Below the pieces are notes generated by a model that was given only the letters and a program-made list of their open reading frames with translations, did no database searches and was not told where the DNA came from. A DNA stretch of 64,000 nt, taken from contig NZ_JACB01000033.1 in the NCBI RefSeq assembly GCF_000520975.1, positions 107,297 to 171,296 of the forward strand, given 5' to 3'. Within the stretch, counting starts at the first letter, position 1. Every line of letters starts with the position of its first letter. The position numbers and the translations under genes were made by a program. Source of the DNA: Aquimarina megaterium XH134. GTDB taxonomy: Bacteria > Bacteroidota > Bacteroidia > Flavobacteriales > Flavobacteriaceae. Shown here one piece after another: positions 51,729 to 60,969 of the stretch.

Positions 51729-53960
51729 ATGAAAAGAAATGTATTCACCTCAATTCTTATTTTATTACTGATTTTATGTGCTCATGCTAAAGAGACTTAT
51801 GATTTCTCTTCTCTACAGCAGAAGAATGTTTTAGAACAAAATTTAGATTCTATAGAATATTGGATAGATCATAACTATATAAGTAAGGCTCTTAACATAA
51901 TTGATGAAACCGAAAAACTAGCATTAGAGAGTGACAATAAAAAGTATATTGCTAGAATCTATAGACTACATAGTGGGTTGTATATATCTGTTCAGGATTT
52001 AGAAGGATTTGAAACTTATCTCGAAAAAGCGACTATCTTACAAAAACAAGTACAAGATCAATATGGTGAAATTTATATAAATAATCTATGGGGATTATAT
52101 CATAAAATAATATCAAAAGATAATGATAAAGCAGTTTTTTTCTTAAAAAAAGCGATAGACGGAGCAGAGAAATATAAGTATGAAGAGCAGAGTATTGATA
52201 TGCTGGTAAACTTAACTTCTATTTATTATCGAAATGCGGATTGGAAAAACTGTTATGAGATCTCTCAAAAGGCGATTGAACTTGCAAAAAAATATCATAA
52301 AGATATAAGATTGATATATCTATATTATCGAATCGGAACAGCATGTTCAAAAACAAATAGATATGATGAAGCGCTTAACTTTTTTAGAAAAGGTGAAGAG
52401 ATTGCCAAACGAGAAATAGACTCAGCAAAGACAAGTAATTATGCAAATCATACACTATATCTTGCTGGGATTGCAGATATATATGATCGAAAAAAAGAAT
52501 ATAAATTAGCTAATGATTATTATAAAGATTATATCCAAGAACAGGCAAAACAGAATAATATCTTCCTTGAAAAGTATGCTCAAGATATAAAGGGATACAA
52601 AGAACTTCAACTAAAACAAAAGGATAATGAAAGGATTCTGGCAGAGAATAAATATCAGCAAACTCAATTAAAGCTTAATGAATATCTTTTGATATCAGGA
52701 ATTGTAATTATAGTTATTTTGGTTCTTTTGATCTTACTTCAATATAAAAATTCTAGACTAAAAACAGAAAATAACATACTCTTACAGCATAAAAATGAAG
52801 AATTATTAAAGGCAAAAAATAGGGTAGAAGAAGCGTATAAACAGAAAACATTGTTTATAAATAATATTACTCATGAATTAAGAACTCCCCTTCATGCAAT
52901 AAATGGTATTGCACATTTATTAGAAAATAAGGAATCGAACGAAGGCCAACGAAAAGAGCAGTTAAATATATTACAGTTTTCGGGGAAATATCTATTAAGA
53001 TTTATTAATGATATTATAGAATTAAACAGATCGGATGAAGCCTATAAAATTTCTTTAAAAAAGCATCCTTTTGATCCTATCCAATTAGTTAATACAATTA
53101 AAGAATCTCTTAAATTCTTTATAATAGGAGAAAATAATAATGATTTTAGGTTTCTACTAGACGATAAATTACCCAAGAAACTTTTGGGTGATCCTGATCA
53201 CTTATCAAGAATAGTTATTAGTATCCTTTCAAATACTTCTAGATACATAAGTGGGGGGATTATAGAATTTTCTGTACAGCATCTTTTTTCAAGAGAAAAG
53301 ACAAGCACTATCTTGTTTTCATTGAAGAGTAAAGATTTATGTTTTTCTAAGAAAAAGCAAGAAGAATTAAATAAAGCCTTTGTAGAAAACGAATCTGCTA
53401 TTTTTACTTCCTTATCAGACGAAAATAACCTGCCTACTCTAGAACTGGTTATAGCTAATAAATTACTTCTTCAATGTAATAGTAAGCTGGATTTTACATC
53501 CGACGAAAAAGAAGGTACAATTTTTAGTTTTCAAATCCCTTTCGAACATATAGAGGAGAAAATAGGTCAAGCAGAATTTAAAGATAAAAAAAAGAAAGGT
53601 GTAAAAATTTTGGTTGTCGAGGATAATAAAATTAATCAATTAATTACACGAAAAATCATTACTAATTTTGGTTATCAATGTGAAATTGCATCAGATGGTT
53701 ATGAAGCATTGAAAATGACAGAGAAAAATGAATATGATCTTATTTTTATGGATATAATGATGGAGGGGATTGATGGATTTGAGACAACAAAACGAATACG
53801 TAAATCAGATGAAAAAACCCCAATTATTGCTTTAACCGCTATTTCTGAATCAGAAAACAAAGAAAATTTTATAGATGCTGGTATTACTAAAGTAATAAAT
53901 AAACCTTTCGAACCCACAACGTTATTGCAACAGATTCAGATTACCATCTCAAAAAAATAA
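51729..53960 (+). CDS. Hybrid sensor kinase with periplasmic TPR and eroded ATP site
   Basis: A 743-residue protein: signal peptide (MKRNVFTSILILLLILCAHA), TPR helices (about residues 40-300, probably periplasmic), a single membrane helix (YLLISGIVIIVILVLLILLQ, about 319-338), coiled coil, HisKA (phosphoacceptor H382 in THELRTPLHAING), an HATPase-like domain, and a receiver domain with D675 in LIFMDIMMEG and lysine in VINKPFEP. The N-box asparagine remains (SNTSRYISGG), but the G1 box expected as DxGxG reads KSKDLCF and the G2 box reads NNLPTLELV, so ATP binding is doubtful. There is no DNA-binding domain. It sits just before the GH19 chitinase and may relay or scaffold chitin sensing. Confidence 0.85.
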   Translation: MKRNVFTSILILLLILCAHAKETYDFSSLQQKNVLEQNLDSIEYWIDHNYISKALNIIDETEKLALESDNKKYIARIYRLHSGLYISVQDLEGFETYLEKATILQKQVQDQYGEIYINNLWGLYHKIISKDNDKAVFFLKKAIDGAEKYKYEEQSIDMLVNLTSIYYRNADWKNCYEISQKAIELAKKYHKDIRLIYLYYRIGTACSKTNRYDEALNFFRKGEEIAKREIDSAKTSNYANHTLYLAGIADIYDRKKEYKLANDYYKDYIQEQAKQNNIFLEKYAQDIKGYKELQLKQKDNERILAENKYQQTQLKLNEYLLISGIVIIVILVLLILLQYKNSRLKTENNILLQHKNEELLKAKNRVEEAYKQKTLFINNITHELRTPLHAINGIAHLLENKESNEGQRKEQLNILQFSGKYLLRFINDIIELNRSDEAYKISLKKHPFDPIQLVNTIKESLKFFIIGENNNDFRFLLDDKLPKKLLGDPDHLSRIVISILSNTSRYISGGIIEFSVQHLFSREKTSTILFSLKSKDLCFSKKKQEELNKAFVENESAIFTSLSDENNLPTLELVIANKLLLQCNSKLDFTSDEKEGTIFSFQIPFEHIEEKIGQAEFKDKKKKGVKILVVEDNKINQLITRKIITNFGYQCEIASDGYEALKMTEKNEYDLIFMDIMMEGIDGFETTKRIRKSDEKTPIIALTAISESENKENFIDAGITKVINKPFEPTTLLQQIQITISKK

Positions 53961-54203
53961 ACCTATCGAGGTCTAATATCTCCAATTAGTTGATCTTTTT
54001 TTCTTCAAAAACGAACAATTATAAAATTGTATAATTAGATTAATCCAAAATTTCATTTATTGTCAATATGATGGTTTTTGTGTGCTAAAAAGTGTCACTC
54101 GTATAATTTATTTCTCCAAGAGGACGTAAAAGTAGTATTTTAAGATCAGGGTTTTAAATAACTAAAAGAAAGCCAACGACTTAACACAAATGTTGTAATA
54201 ACA

Positions 54204-56882
54204 ATGACACACAAACTCACTACTCCAAAAAACCAACAGGTTTTATGCAGGAAATCATGGATTATGATTTTTACTGTATTACTTTTTACTATTCATCTAA
54301 CTTTTTCTAACGATGATAATACATATCCCGAGATATCAAAAACAACTGATTCTTTCTCTCTGGATAAGTTTTTACCTATACATCCACTACATCAAGTGAA
54401 TGATTTGATAAATAAAGATTTATGGAACACCTTGTTTCCGTATCGTTTTGGTGCTAAAGACACCGGAGGTGGTGTTTGGGTACTAGACCCGAAAGATGAT
54501 TTTTATACTTTCGAATCTTTTATCGAGGCCATTAATAGAATGAGTAAAATCGAAGTGACCTTTGAGAGAAGATGTGGTACGAACGCTTATAGAATTACAC
54601 GTACTGATAAGACTACAGGAATATCAAAAGTGATTCGAACCGATGTAGATTTTGATGCACCAAGAAATACTGATAAAGAAATTGTTACCAAAAAAGTAGA
54701 TTATGGATCTTTTTTAGGTGAAGGAAGCCTTGAAACCAGAAAAAGAGAAATCACAGCTTTTTTTGCTAATATCTCTCATGAGACTACTGGGGGGTGGTCA
54801 ACTGCCCCGGGTGGACAGTTTTCTTGGGGCTTACACTTTCGTGAAGAGCCTACGAATGCTTCTTATGCTTCTCCAGATACAAATTATCCTCCAACTCCAG
54901 GAAAATCATATAAGGGAAGAGGCCCCATACAGTTATCATACAATTATAATTACGGTCCTGCCAGTGAATTCATTTTTGGAGACAAACAGATACTTTTAGA
55001 TCATCCAGAAAAAGTAATCGAAGATGCTGCTTTGGCTTTTCAAACTGCTATTTGGTTTTGGATGACGCCTCAATACCCCAAACCATCGGCTCATGATGTA
55101 ATGGTGAATAAATGGACTCCTAATGAGTTGGATAAAACCAAAAATAGAATTCCGGGATTAGGGATGACTGTAAATATTATTAATGGAGGTGTAGAATGTG
55201 GACAAGGTACAGAAAAACCTCAGGTGTTAGATAGAATAGGATACTACGAAAGGTTTACAGATATTTATCAAATAGGGACAGATATGGATGGAGTTCATGA
55301 TCTTTCTGATTGTGGATGTAAAGATATGGCTAGGTATGGTGGTGATGCTGCCGATCTTACAGCAGAACCTTGTGCACAAAAACCTCAGGTAACATTTACA
55401 ACTCCCAGAAATAACCAAATGTTTGAGCAATCTACATTTTCTCCAATTCCCGTAAGCTTATCTATAGATGAAAAAAATACAAAATTGGTAAGCGTTACTA
55501 CAACTGTGGAAAATCAAACTTTTGATGGAGTAACATTCAGTTGGACACCATCTAGCTATACCAACCATGTTTTAAGCGCTAATGCGGTATTTGAAAATGG
55601 TACTACGGCAACATCAGAAATTAAAGTTATTATTTGGGATGGAATAAATCTTGACTGCCAGGAAGTACCCGAATGGAATGCATCGAGGATTTATAAAGAC
55701 AAAAATAACTATGTAAAATATAATAATAACGTCTATAAAAACAAATGGTATGCAGATAGCAGTAATGTTCCTGGAAGTGATACCGTATGGGAGTTTGTAA
55801 AAGAATGCGGTGTTTCTAATGGAAGTAGCCCTGTAATAACATGGGAATCACCAGATAATGGGCAGGTCATAGAACAAAAAGAGCTTGCGCCGATTACTTT
55901 AAAAGCCAGTGCTACCGATACCGATGGAACTGTTCAATCTTTTATTTTTAAGTATAATAATACTAGTATTACTCCTATCTCTTCAGGAAGTACCTATACG
56001 GCTAGTTTTACACCAACTGCATTTGGAGAAATTACGATTACAGCATCTGCCACAGATGATCAAAATAATACCTCAGAAAAAGCAATTTCTTTTACTGTGA
56101 AAGAAAAAACAACAGGAGGAAATAATAATGCTCCTACTGTTAGTATAACTTCTCCGGGAGATAATGCCACTTTTGAAGCAGGTACTTCGATTCCTATCAC
56201 GGTAAATGCATCTGATAGCGACGGGACGATTGCGAAAGTAGAATTCTTTAATAATGATAATAAAATAGGAGAAAGTAGTGCTAGCCCTTTTAGTTATACA
56301 TTCGAAAACGTTATAGTAGGAAATTACTCGTTAACGGCAAAAGCAACAGATAATAAAGGGACATCTTCAACCTCTACTGCAATAAAAGTTACGGTGACTA
56401 ACGGTGGAGGAAATGGGAATTGTGCAAATATACAACAATATGTTGCAGGTACTTCTTATGGATTAAATGATGAAGTAGTAAATGAAGGAGAAAAATTTAG
56501 TTGTGATATTCCTGGGTGGTGTTCATCTACTGCAGCATGGGCATATGCCCCCGGTACAGGAGCACATTGGCAAACAGCCTGGACAAAAATCGGAGCTTGT
56601 GGTAAAAGTAATTTTGAAATAACTACAAATAACTACTCTGTTTTTCCAACTATAACTCAGGATATTGTAAACTTTAGAATAAAAACAGATAATACATCAT
56701 GGGTTAAGATCAACCTATATCATCTTTCTGGAAAATTGATAAGTACACAATCATTTAATGGAGTCCAGGCAAAGACACTAAAATCATTTACGCACGATCT
56801 GTCAAATCTCAAAAATGGTCTTTATGTATTTAAAATATATATAAATGACGATGTTTATTTTGAGAAAATCCTTAAAAATTAA
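54204..56882 (+). CDS. GH19 chitinase, modular, type IX secreted
   Basis: An 892-residue enzyme. The signal peptide is IMIFTVLLFTIHLTFS; the ATG at 54204 gives a long n-region and the one at 54264 is an alternative. The GH19 domain (about 60-385) has the catalytic acid E193 in FFANISHETTGGW and the second glutamate E214/E215 in GLHFREEP, 21-22 residues later as in plant GH19; GKSYKGRGPIQLSYNYNYG and NIINGGVECG are signature stretches. It is followed by an Ig-like domain (395-480), CBM5/12 (485-535), two further Ig-like domains (541-735), a cysteine-rich chitin-binding module (739-803) and a type IX sorting domain (last 85 residues, SGKLISTQSF, LKNGLYVFKI). It hydrolyses chitin outside the cell. 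Confidence 0.93.
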   Translation: MTHKLTTPKNQQVLCRKSWIMIFTVLLFTIHLTFSNDDNTYPEISKTTDSFSLDKFLPIHPLHQVNDLINKDLWNTLFPYRFGAKDTGGGVWVLDPKDDFYTFESFIEAINRMSKIEVTFERRCGTNAYRITRTDKTTGISKVIRTDVDFDAPRNTDKEIVTKKVDYGSFLGEGSLETRKREITAFFANISHETTGGWSTAPGGQFSWGLHFREEPTNASYASPDTNYPPTPGKSYKGRGPIQLSYNYNYGPASEFIFGDKQILLDHPEKVIEDAALAFQTAIWFWMTPQYPKPSAHDVMVNKWTPNELDKTKNRIPGLGMTVNIINGGVECGQGTEKPQVLDRIGYYERFTDIYQIGTDMDGVHDLSDCGCKDMARYGGDAADLTAEPCAQKPQVTFTTPRNNQMFEQSTFSPIPVSLSIDEKNTKLVSVTTTVENQTFDGVTFSWTPSSYTNHVLSANAVFENGTTATSEIKVIIWDGINLDCQEVPEWNASRIYKDKNNYVKYNNNVYKNKWYADSSNVPGSDTVWEFVKECGVSNGSSPVITWESPDNGQVIEQKELAPITLKASATDTDGTVQSFIFKYNNTSITPISSGSTYTASFTPTAFGEITITASATDDQNNTSEKAISFTVKEKTTGGNNNAPTVSITSPGDNATFEAGTSIPITVNASDSDGTIAKVEFFNNDNKIGESSASPFSYTFENVIVGNYSLTAKATDNKGTSSTSTAIKVTVTNGGGNGNCANIQQYVAGTSYGLNDEVVNEGEKFSCDIPGWCSSTAAWAYAPGTGAHWQTAWTKIGACGKSNFEITTNNYSVFPTITQDIVNFRIKTDNTSWVKINLYHLSGKLISTQSFNGVQAKTLKSFTHDLSNLKNGLYVFKIYINDDVYFEKILKN

Positions 56883-56898
56883 CTACTAAGGAACTATT

Positions 56899-56932
56899 TC
56901 GGGTAGTTTTTATTACTGATTTAACTACCCGA
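56899..56932. terminator. Hairpin between GH19 and GH18 genes
   Basis: TCGGGTAGTT and AACTACCCGA pair perfectly (10 bp) around a T-rich 14-nt loop, 17 bp after the GH19 stop. It has no T tail, so it may be an attenuator or mRNA 3' end stabiliser rather than a full terminator. Confidence 0.6.
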
Positions 56933-56972
56933 TTATACATATAAAAACTCGAATTAATTAATCACACTAATC

Positions 56973-59585
56973 ATGAAAAATTTTTATACATTTTTGTTTA
57001 TGTTTTTTTGTGCGCTATTGATGCATGCACAATACACTTTTCCTACCTGTTCACCAGAGTGGGATGCAAGTAAAGTCCCTTATAAACAAGGGCAAGAAGT
57101 TTCTTATAATAATATTAATTATAAGTGTAAATACTATACTAATGATGCTCCGGGAGCCGGCTCCTGGGAACTAATAGGACCATGTGGAGATGGAGGATTA
57201 GGCCCGGATTACTCTGGTAAACAACGAATTATAGGATATTTGCCTACCTGGGTTGCTGATTATGATATCAAAAATAAATTTAATCCAGAGGTAGTAACAC
57301 ATCTAAATATTTCTTTTTTGATGTTTAAGCAAAATAATAATGATTATAATAGTTCAAATTTTGCTTCTATATCTTTTGATGAGTTTCAATCTAGAAAAGT
57401 AGATTCTGTTCTTAACGATTTGGGTGTTCTTCAAAAAGCCAAAGCCAAAGGAGTAAAAGTATCTGTTGCATTAGGAGGGGCTACTGATTATGCGTTCTTA
57501 TGGTTAATGACCAAATATCAAAACAACGATAGTAAATTAGATGAAATTGCAACATTGATTGCTAATTATGTTACTCAGAATGATTTGGATGGTGTTGATT
57601 TGGATATGGAATGTTGGTGGGCAGATCCAGCCATTAGCGGGACTTCAGATCAGGGAGGAAGAGTAAGAGGCAGCAAATGGGGGGATGCTGATAAAGGCCC
57701 TCATCCCGCAGGTATTGGGTTAACAAAATTAAGCCAGAAACTAAGAGCCAAAATACCTAATAAGTTAATTACAGCCGCTGTATTCGGAACATCTTGGTAT
57801 GGAAATAACTATGATGATGGTATGGCAGACTATATGGATTGGATTGGTCTTATGTCTTATGATTTTACAGGATCATGGGATAAATCTCCAGAAGGACCTC
57901 ATTCTTCTCTTTATAAAGTAGAACCAGGGACTTATCAAGGACAAACAGCAGATAATCCAATTTATTCTGCGCAAGATGCATTAGAATATTGGATGGGATT
58001 TGCTCCACCAGCCTGGAATCATGCAGGAGGATTTAATGTGCCAAAAGCCAAATTAGCTTTCGGACTACCTGTGTATGGTTACGATTTTTCTGAAAAGAAG
58101 CCTGATGGAGGAAATGGAGCTAAATTTGTTCCTTATAAGGATATCATAAAAGATTTTGCTAATGCAGCAACAAGTTATGACCCTAAGGATCCTAAAAATC
58201 TAAGAGGATACATAGGAGAAAATGGAAAAAAGATATACTATAACACACCAAAATTAGCTGGAGAAAAAATAAAATATTCTAAGCAGTATGGGCATCAGGG
58301 GTTAATCATATGGGAACTTACACAAGATACCGATTATAATTCACCTTCAAGTATTCTTAAAGCAGTAAATGAGGCTGCAGGAAACACTGATCCTATAAAC
58401 AATTCACCAACAGTTGTATGGGAGACTCCCACAAATGGACAAGTTATCGAATTAACAGAATTGTCTCCGATAACACTAAAAGCCAGTGCTACAGATTCCG
58501 ATGGAACCATTCAATCTTTTATGTTTAAGCATAATACAACTAACATTAGTGCTACAGCAAATGGAAGTAGCTATACAGCCAGTTTTACTCCTGCAGCATT
58601 TGGTGAAGTAACGCTCATTGCTTCTGCTACAGATAATAAAAATGCAACTTCAGAAAAGACAATTGTTTTCACAGTAAAGGAGAAATTAGTGGGAGGTAAT
58701 ACACCTCCATCAATAACTCTTATCGAACCAAAAGATGCAGATGTTATAGAACAAACAGCATTGTCATCAATTCAGTTAAAAGCTACGGTAACAGACGATA
58801 CCCAGGTAAGCTCTGTTAAATTTATTGTAAATAATATTGAAATTACTCCATCTGCAAATGGTACTCAATATACTACAGACTGGACTCCTAGAGCCTTTGG
58901 TGAAGTATCTTATAAAATTATTGCCACAGATAATGAAGGACTATCTACCGAGACAGTTGTTATGTTTACTGTAAAAGAAAAAGTAGTGGGAGGAAGTTGT
59001 GATGGAATAGCAGAATGGCAAGCTGATAAGGTATACGCGACAGCAGGACAAAAAGTAAGTTATAACGGTAATCTCTATACCAATAAATGGTGGACGAAGG
59101 GAGAAACCCCGGGAAGTAGCTCTGTATGGGAATTTGTTTCTAGTTGTGGCGGAGGCTCTGGTGGTGGAGATTTTTGTGGATCTCCACAATGGATAACATC
59201 TATTGCATATAATAGTGGGGATCAAGTATACCATAGCCAAAAAATCTATAAAGCCAAATGGTGGACAGAAGGTGAAACTCCTGGTAGTAGTTCTGTGTGG
59301 GAGTTTGTTTCAGACTGTGTTAAGAGTAACCCAAATATGTCTTCTGTTACATTTCAAACATTGGTAGATGATGTTATAAAATATCAGATAACAGTTTCTG
59401 AAGTATCATGGGTGAAAATTGATGTGTATGATATCTATGGTAAATTAATGCATACAAAATCTTTAAGAGAATATACAGGAAGTAGAGATTTCACACAAGA
59501 TTTATCGACTCTTAAAAGTGGAATCTATATCTACAAAATTAATATAGGTGGAGAAGTAATCACCAAAAAAGTAATTAAAAAATAA
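56973..59585 (+). CDS. GH18 chitinase, modular, type IX secreted
   Basis: An 870-residue enzyme: signal peptide (MKNFYTFLFMFFCALLMHAQ), an N-terminal CBM5/12 (CSPEWDASKVPYKQGQEVSY, about 26-68), a GH18 barrel (about 79-470) with the catalytic motif DLDGVDLDMECWW and acid E213, two Ig-like domains (about 480-672), two CBM5/12 modules (about 676-785) and a type IX sorting domain (last 80 residues, YGKLMHTKSLREYTGSRDF, LKSGIYIYKI). The barrel also has SVALGG and MSYDFTG, the usual substrate-cleft strands. It attacks chitin outside the cell with the GH19 enzyme encoded 90 bp upstream; the differing folds suggest complementary cutting. Confidence 0.93.
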   Translation: MKNFYTFLFMFFCALLMHAQYTFPTCSPEWDASKVPYKQGQEVSYNNINYKCKYYTNDAPGAGSWELIGPCGDGGLGPDYSGKQRIIGYLPTWVADYDIKNKFNPEVVTHLNISFLMFKQNNNDYNSSNFASISFDEFQSRKVDSVLNDLGVLQKAKAKGVKVSVALGGATDYAFLWLMTKYQNNDSKLDEIATLIANYVTQNDLDGVDLDMECWWADPAISGTSDQGGRVRGSKWGDADKGPHPAGIGLTKLSQKLRAKIPNKLITAAVFGTSWYGNNYDDGMADYMDWIGLMSYDFTGSWDKSPEGPHSSLYKVEPGTYQGQTADNPIYSAQDALEYWMGFAPPAWNHAGGFNVPKAKLAFGLPVYGYDFSEKKPDGGNGAKFVPYKDIIKDFANAATSYDPKDPKNLRGYIGENGKKIYYNTPKLAGEKIKYSKQYGHQGLIIWELTQDTDYNSPSSILKAVNEAAGNTDPINNSPTVVWETPTNGQVIELTELSPITLKASATDSDGTIQSFMFKHNTTNISATANGSSYTASFTPAAFGEVTLIASATDNKNATSEKTIVFTVKEKLVGGNTPPSITLIEPKDADVIEQTALSSIQLKATVTDDTQVSSVKFIVNNIEITPSANGTQYTTDWTPRAFGEVSYKIIATDNEGLSTETVVMFTVKEKVVGGSCDGIAEWQADKVYATAGQKVSYNGNLYTNKWWTKGETPGSSSVWEFVSSCGGGSGGGDFCGSPQWITSIAYNSGDQVYHSQKIYKAKWWTEGETPGSSSVWEFVSDCVKSNPNMSSVTFQTLVDDVIKYQITVSEVSWVKIDVYDIYGKLMHTKSLREYTGSRDFTQDLSTLKSGIYIYKINIGGEVITKKVIKK

Positions 59586-59603
59586 AATTGAATAATAGAA
59601 AAT

Positions 59604-59690
59604 TGCCAAATGACGGGTCCTGAAACATTGATTTGCTAACACAAGCTCAACGATTTTTTTACAGGTGCATTCTAGGGCCCTGATTTGGCA
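59604..59690. repeat. Imperfect inverted repeat after the GH18 gene
   Basis: TGCCAAAT...GGGTCCT pairs with AGGGCCC...ATTTGGCA: 8 bp, a small internal loop, then 7 bp with one wobble, around a 52-nt loop. It may end the chitinase mRNA or be the ends of a lost small element. Confidence 0.5.
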
Positions 59691-59730
59691 GATTCATTGA
59701 CTATAATATAAACGCTAAAACTTCATCGTT

Positions 59731-59836
59731 ATGAAAATAACAAGTTCAGTATTCTTTTCGGTTCATTGCAAACTTGACAGGCGATGAAAATGAAGATTTA
59801 GTTAGGAAATACGGTGCTAAACAATATACCGATTAA
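59731..59836 (+). pseudogene. Possible frameshifted small gene
   Basis: ATG at 59731 reads MKITSSVFF and then runs to a stop; the next frame from 59759 reads RFIANLTGDENEDLVRKYGA and ends KQYTD at a TAA (59834-59836). Joined by a single frameshift this gives a coherent peptide of about 35 residues, so it looks like the relic of a small gene. No family is recognised. Confidence 0.35.
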
Positions 59837-59884
59837 AATTTTGTTTGTTATGTTGTGAATAGATGCTAGTCATTTATCCATACT

Positions 59885-59915
59885 AAAGATCCGGGTATAT
59901 CTCGGATCTTTTTTT
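59885..59915. terminator. Bidirectional terminator next to the orphan regulator
   Basis: A perfect 9-bp stem, AAAGATCCG / CGGATCTTT, with a 9-nt loop and a T run after it. It lies just past the 3' end of the - strand regulator gene at 59919. Confidence 0.8.
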
Positions 59916-59918
59916 GAT

Positions 59919-60629
59919 TTAAACGGTAACTCCATTTATGATTTTACCTTTAACTTTTTTTATATAATTTCTTCCCATAGGAAGTGATTTATCATCGATT
60001 TCGATACAATTTTTATCAATTGCCTTAATTTTATTAATGGCGATAGTATATGATCTGTGGATTCTTATAAAAAGATACTCTGGTAGTAGCCTGGTAATTG
60101 CAGATAAGTTGTAATGTGTTACATAATCTTTGTGATCTGTTTTTATGATAACATAATCTTTAAGACTTTTTATGTATAAAATATCTTCAAAATATATTTT
60201 TATCATTTTTTTATCTACTTTAATAAAAATGTGATCTTCTAATGAAGATGTATATGGCAGTTTGTTCACCGTATTTAATGTCCTGGATATTTTGTGTAAA
60301 GATTTTACAAGCCTCTTCAAAGAGATTGGTTTTATTAAATAATCTATGACTCCTAACTCAAATCCTTGTACAGCATAATCTTCATCAGAAGAAGTTATAA
60401 TAATAAGAGGAGGATTGTGTATGTTTTTAATAAATTCTAACCCATTAACCATAGGCGTATAAATATCGACAAAAACTAAATCAATCGAATTTTCACGAAT
60501 AAAATTAAAAGCATCAACAGCATTATTACAAACAAAAACTACCTCGAAATGTTCAAAATGTGCCAAGTGTTTTTTTAAAGCACTGATAGCTAGCGGGTCA
60601 TTGTCTACAAGTAAACATCTTACTTTCAT
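59919..60629 (-). CDS. Orphan LytTR-family response regulator
   Basis: A 236-residue paralogue of the regulator at 47707, with no kinase gene beside it. The receiver domain has LLVDNDPLAISALKKHL, with the acidic pair reading D-N instead of the usual D-D, and the phosphoacceptor aspartate in LVFVDIYTPMVNGLEF. The LytTR domain is intact (FEDILYIKSLKDYVIIKTDH, FIRIHRSYTIAINKIKAIDK, LPMGRNY). It is divergent from the large chitinase gene, so it may control that gene. Its phosphodonor could be the LytS-type kinase 12 kb away or the hybrid kinase at 51729; both are inference. Confidence 0.88.
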   Translation of the reverse strand: MKVRCLLVDNDPLAISALKKHLAHFEHFEVVFVCNNAVDAFNFIRENSIDLVFVDIYTPMVNGLEFIKNIHNPPLIIITSSDEDYAVQGFELGVIDYLIKPISLKRLVKSLHKISRTLNTVNKLPYTSSLEDHIFIKVDKKMIKIYFEDILYIKSLKDYVIIKTDHKDYVTHYNLSAITRLLPEYLFIRIHRSYTIAINKIKAIDKNCIEIDDKSLPMGRNYIKKVKGKIINGVTV

Positions 60630-60969
60630 TCTATAGTCTTTTAGAGATTATTCTATAAATAAATAGTTGTTATTTACTCCTTTTTTTTATGAATAAATCT
60701 TACTTCCTATCTGGGTATGTAACCTGATTTATTCTTTTTTATTGTTTTCTTTTTAAAAGGTTTTTGTTCGATAATCTCTTTTTCCTATAGAAATTATAGA
60801 ATATGAGTAAAATGCATCTTATTCCTGTTTTTCTTCTGAAAATCTACAGTTTTAAGTCATTCAGCTAATTAGTTTTTTTAAACCCCGAGTTCTTTCTACT
60901 TTTTCATTGAAAACTACAACGTTTTCGTAAATAATAACACAAACCATTTATAACTTAAGGTAAGAAATT
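60630..60969. other. Divergent promoter region, no gene seen
   Basis: 340 bp of AT-rich DNA between the orphan LytTR gene and the large chitinase. A TGTAACC occurs at about 60718 but lacks the second box seen at 16118 and 17702. No terminator or convincing direct repeat was recognised; both genes must be started from here. Confidence 0.4.

Larger units (their letters stand above)
59586..59918. other. Intergenic stretch with inverted repeat and a broken small frame
   Basis: This 333-bp gap holds a long imperfect inverted repeat (59604-59690), a short frame starting MKITSSVFF at 59731 that shifts into RFIANLTGDENEDLVRKYGA and ends at 59836, and the terminator at 59885-59915. Confidence 0.5.

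Noticed and set aside
54170..54203. LytTR-type direct repeat before the GH19 gene
   Set aside because: CCAACGAC occurs once there, as before the SusC gene, but no second half lies 21-22 bp away.
54718..54999. + strand frame of 93 codons inside the GH19 gene
   Set aside because: It lies in another frame of the GH19 catalytic domain, which is clearly the coding frame.
60711..60745. Third ECF-type promoter before the large chitinase
   Set aside because: A TGTAACC is present but the second box GGTNTTA is missing at the required distance.
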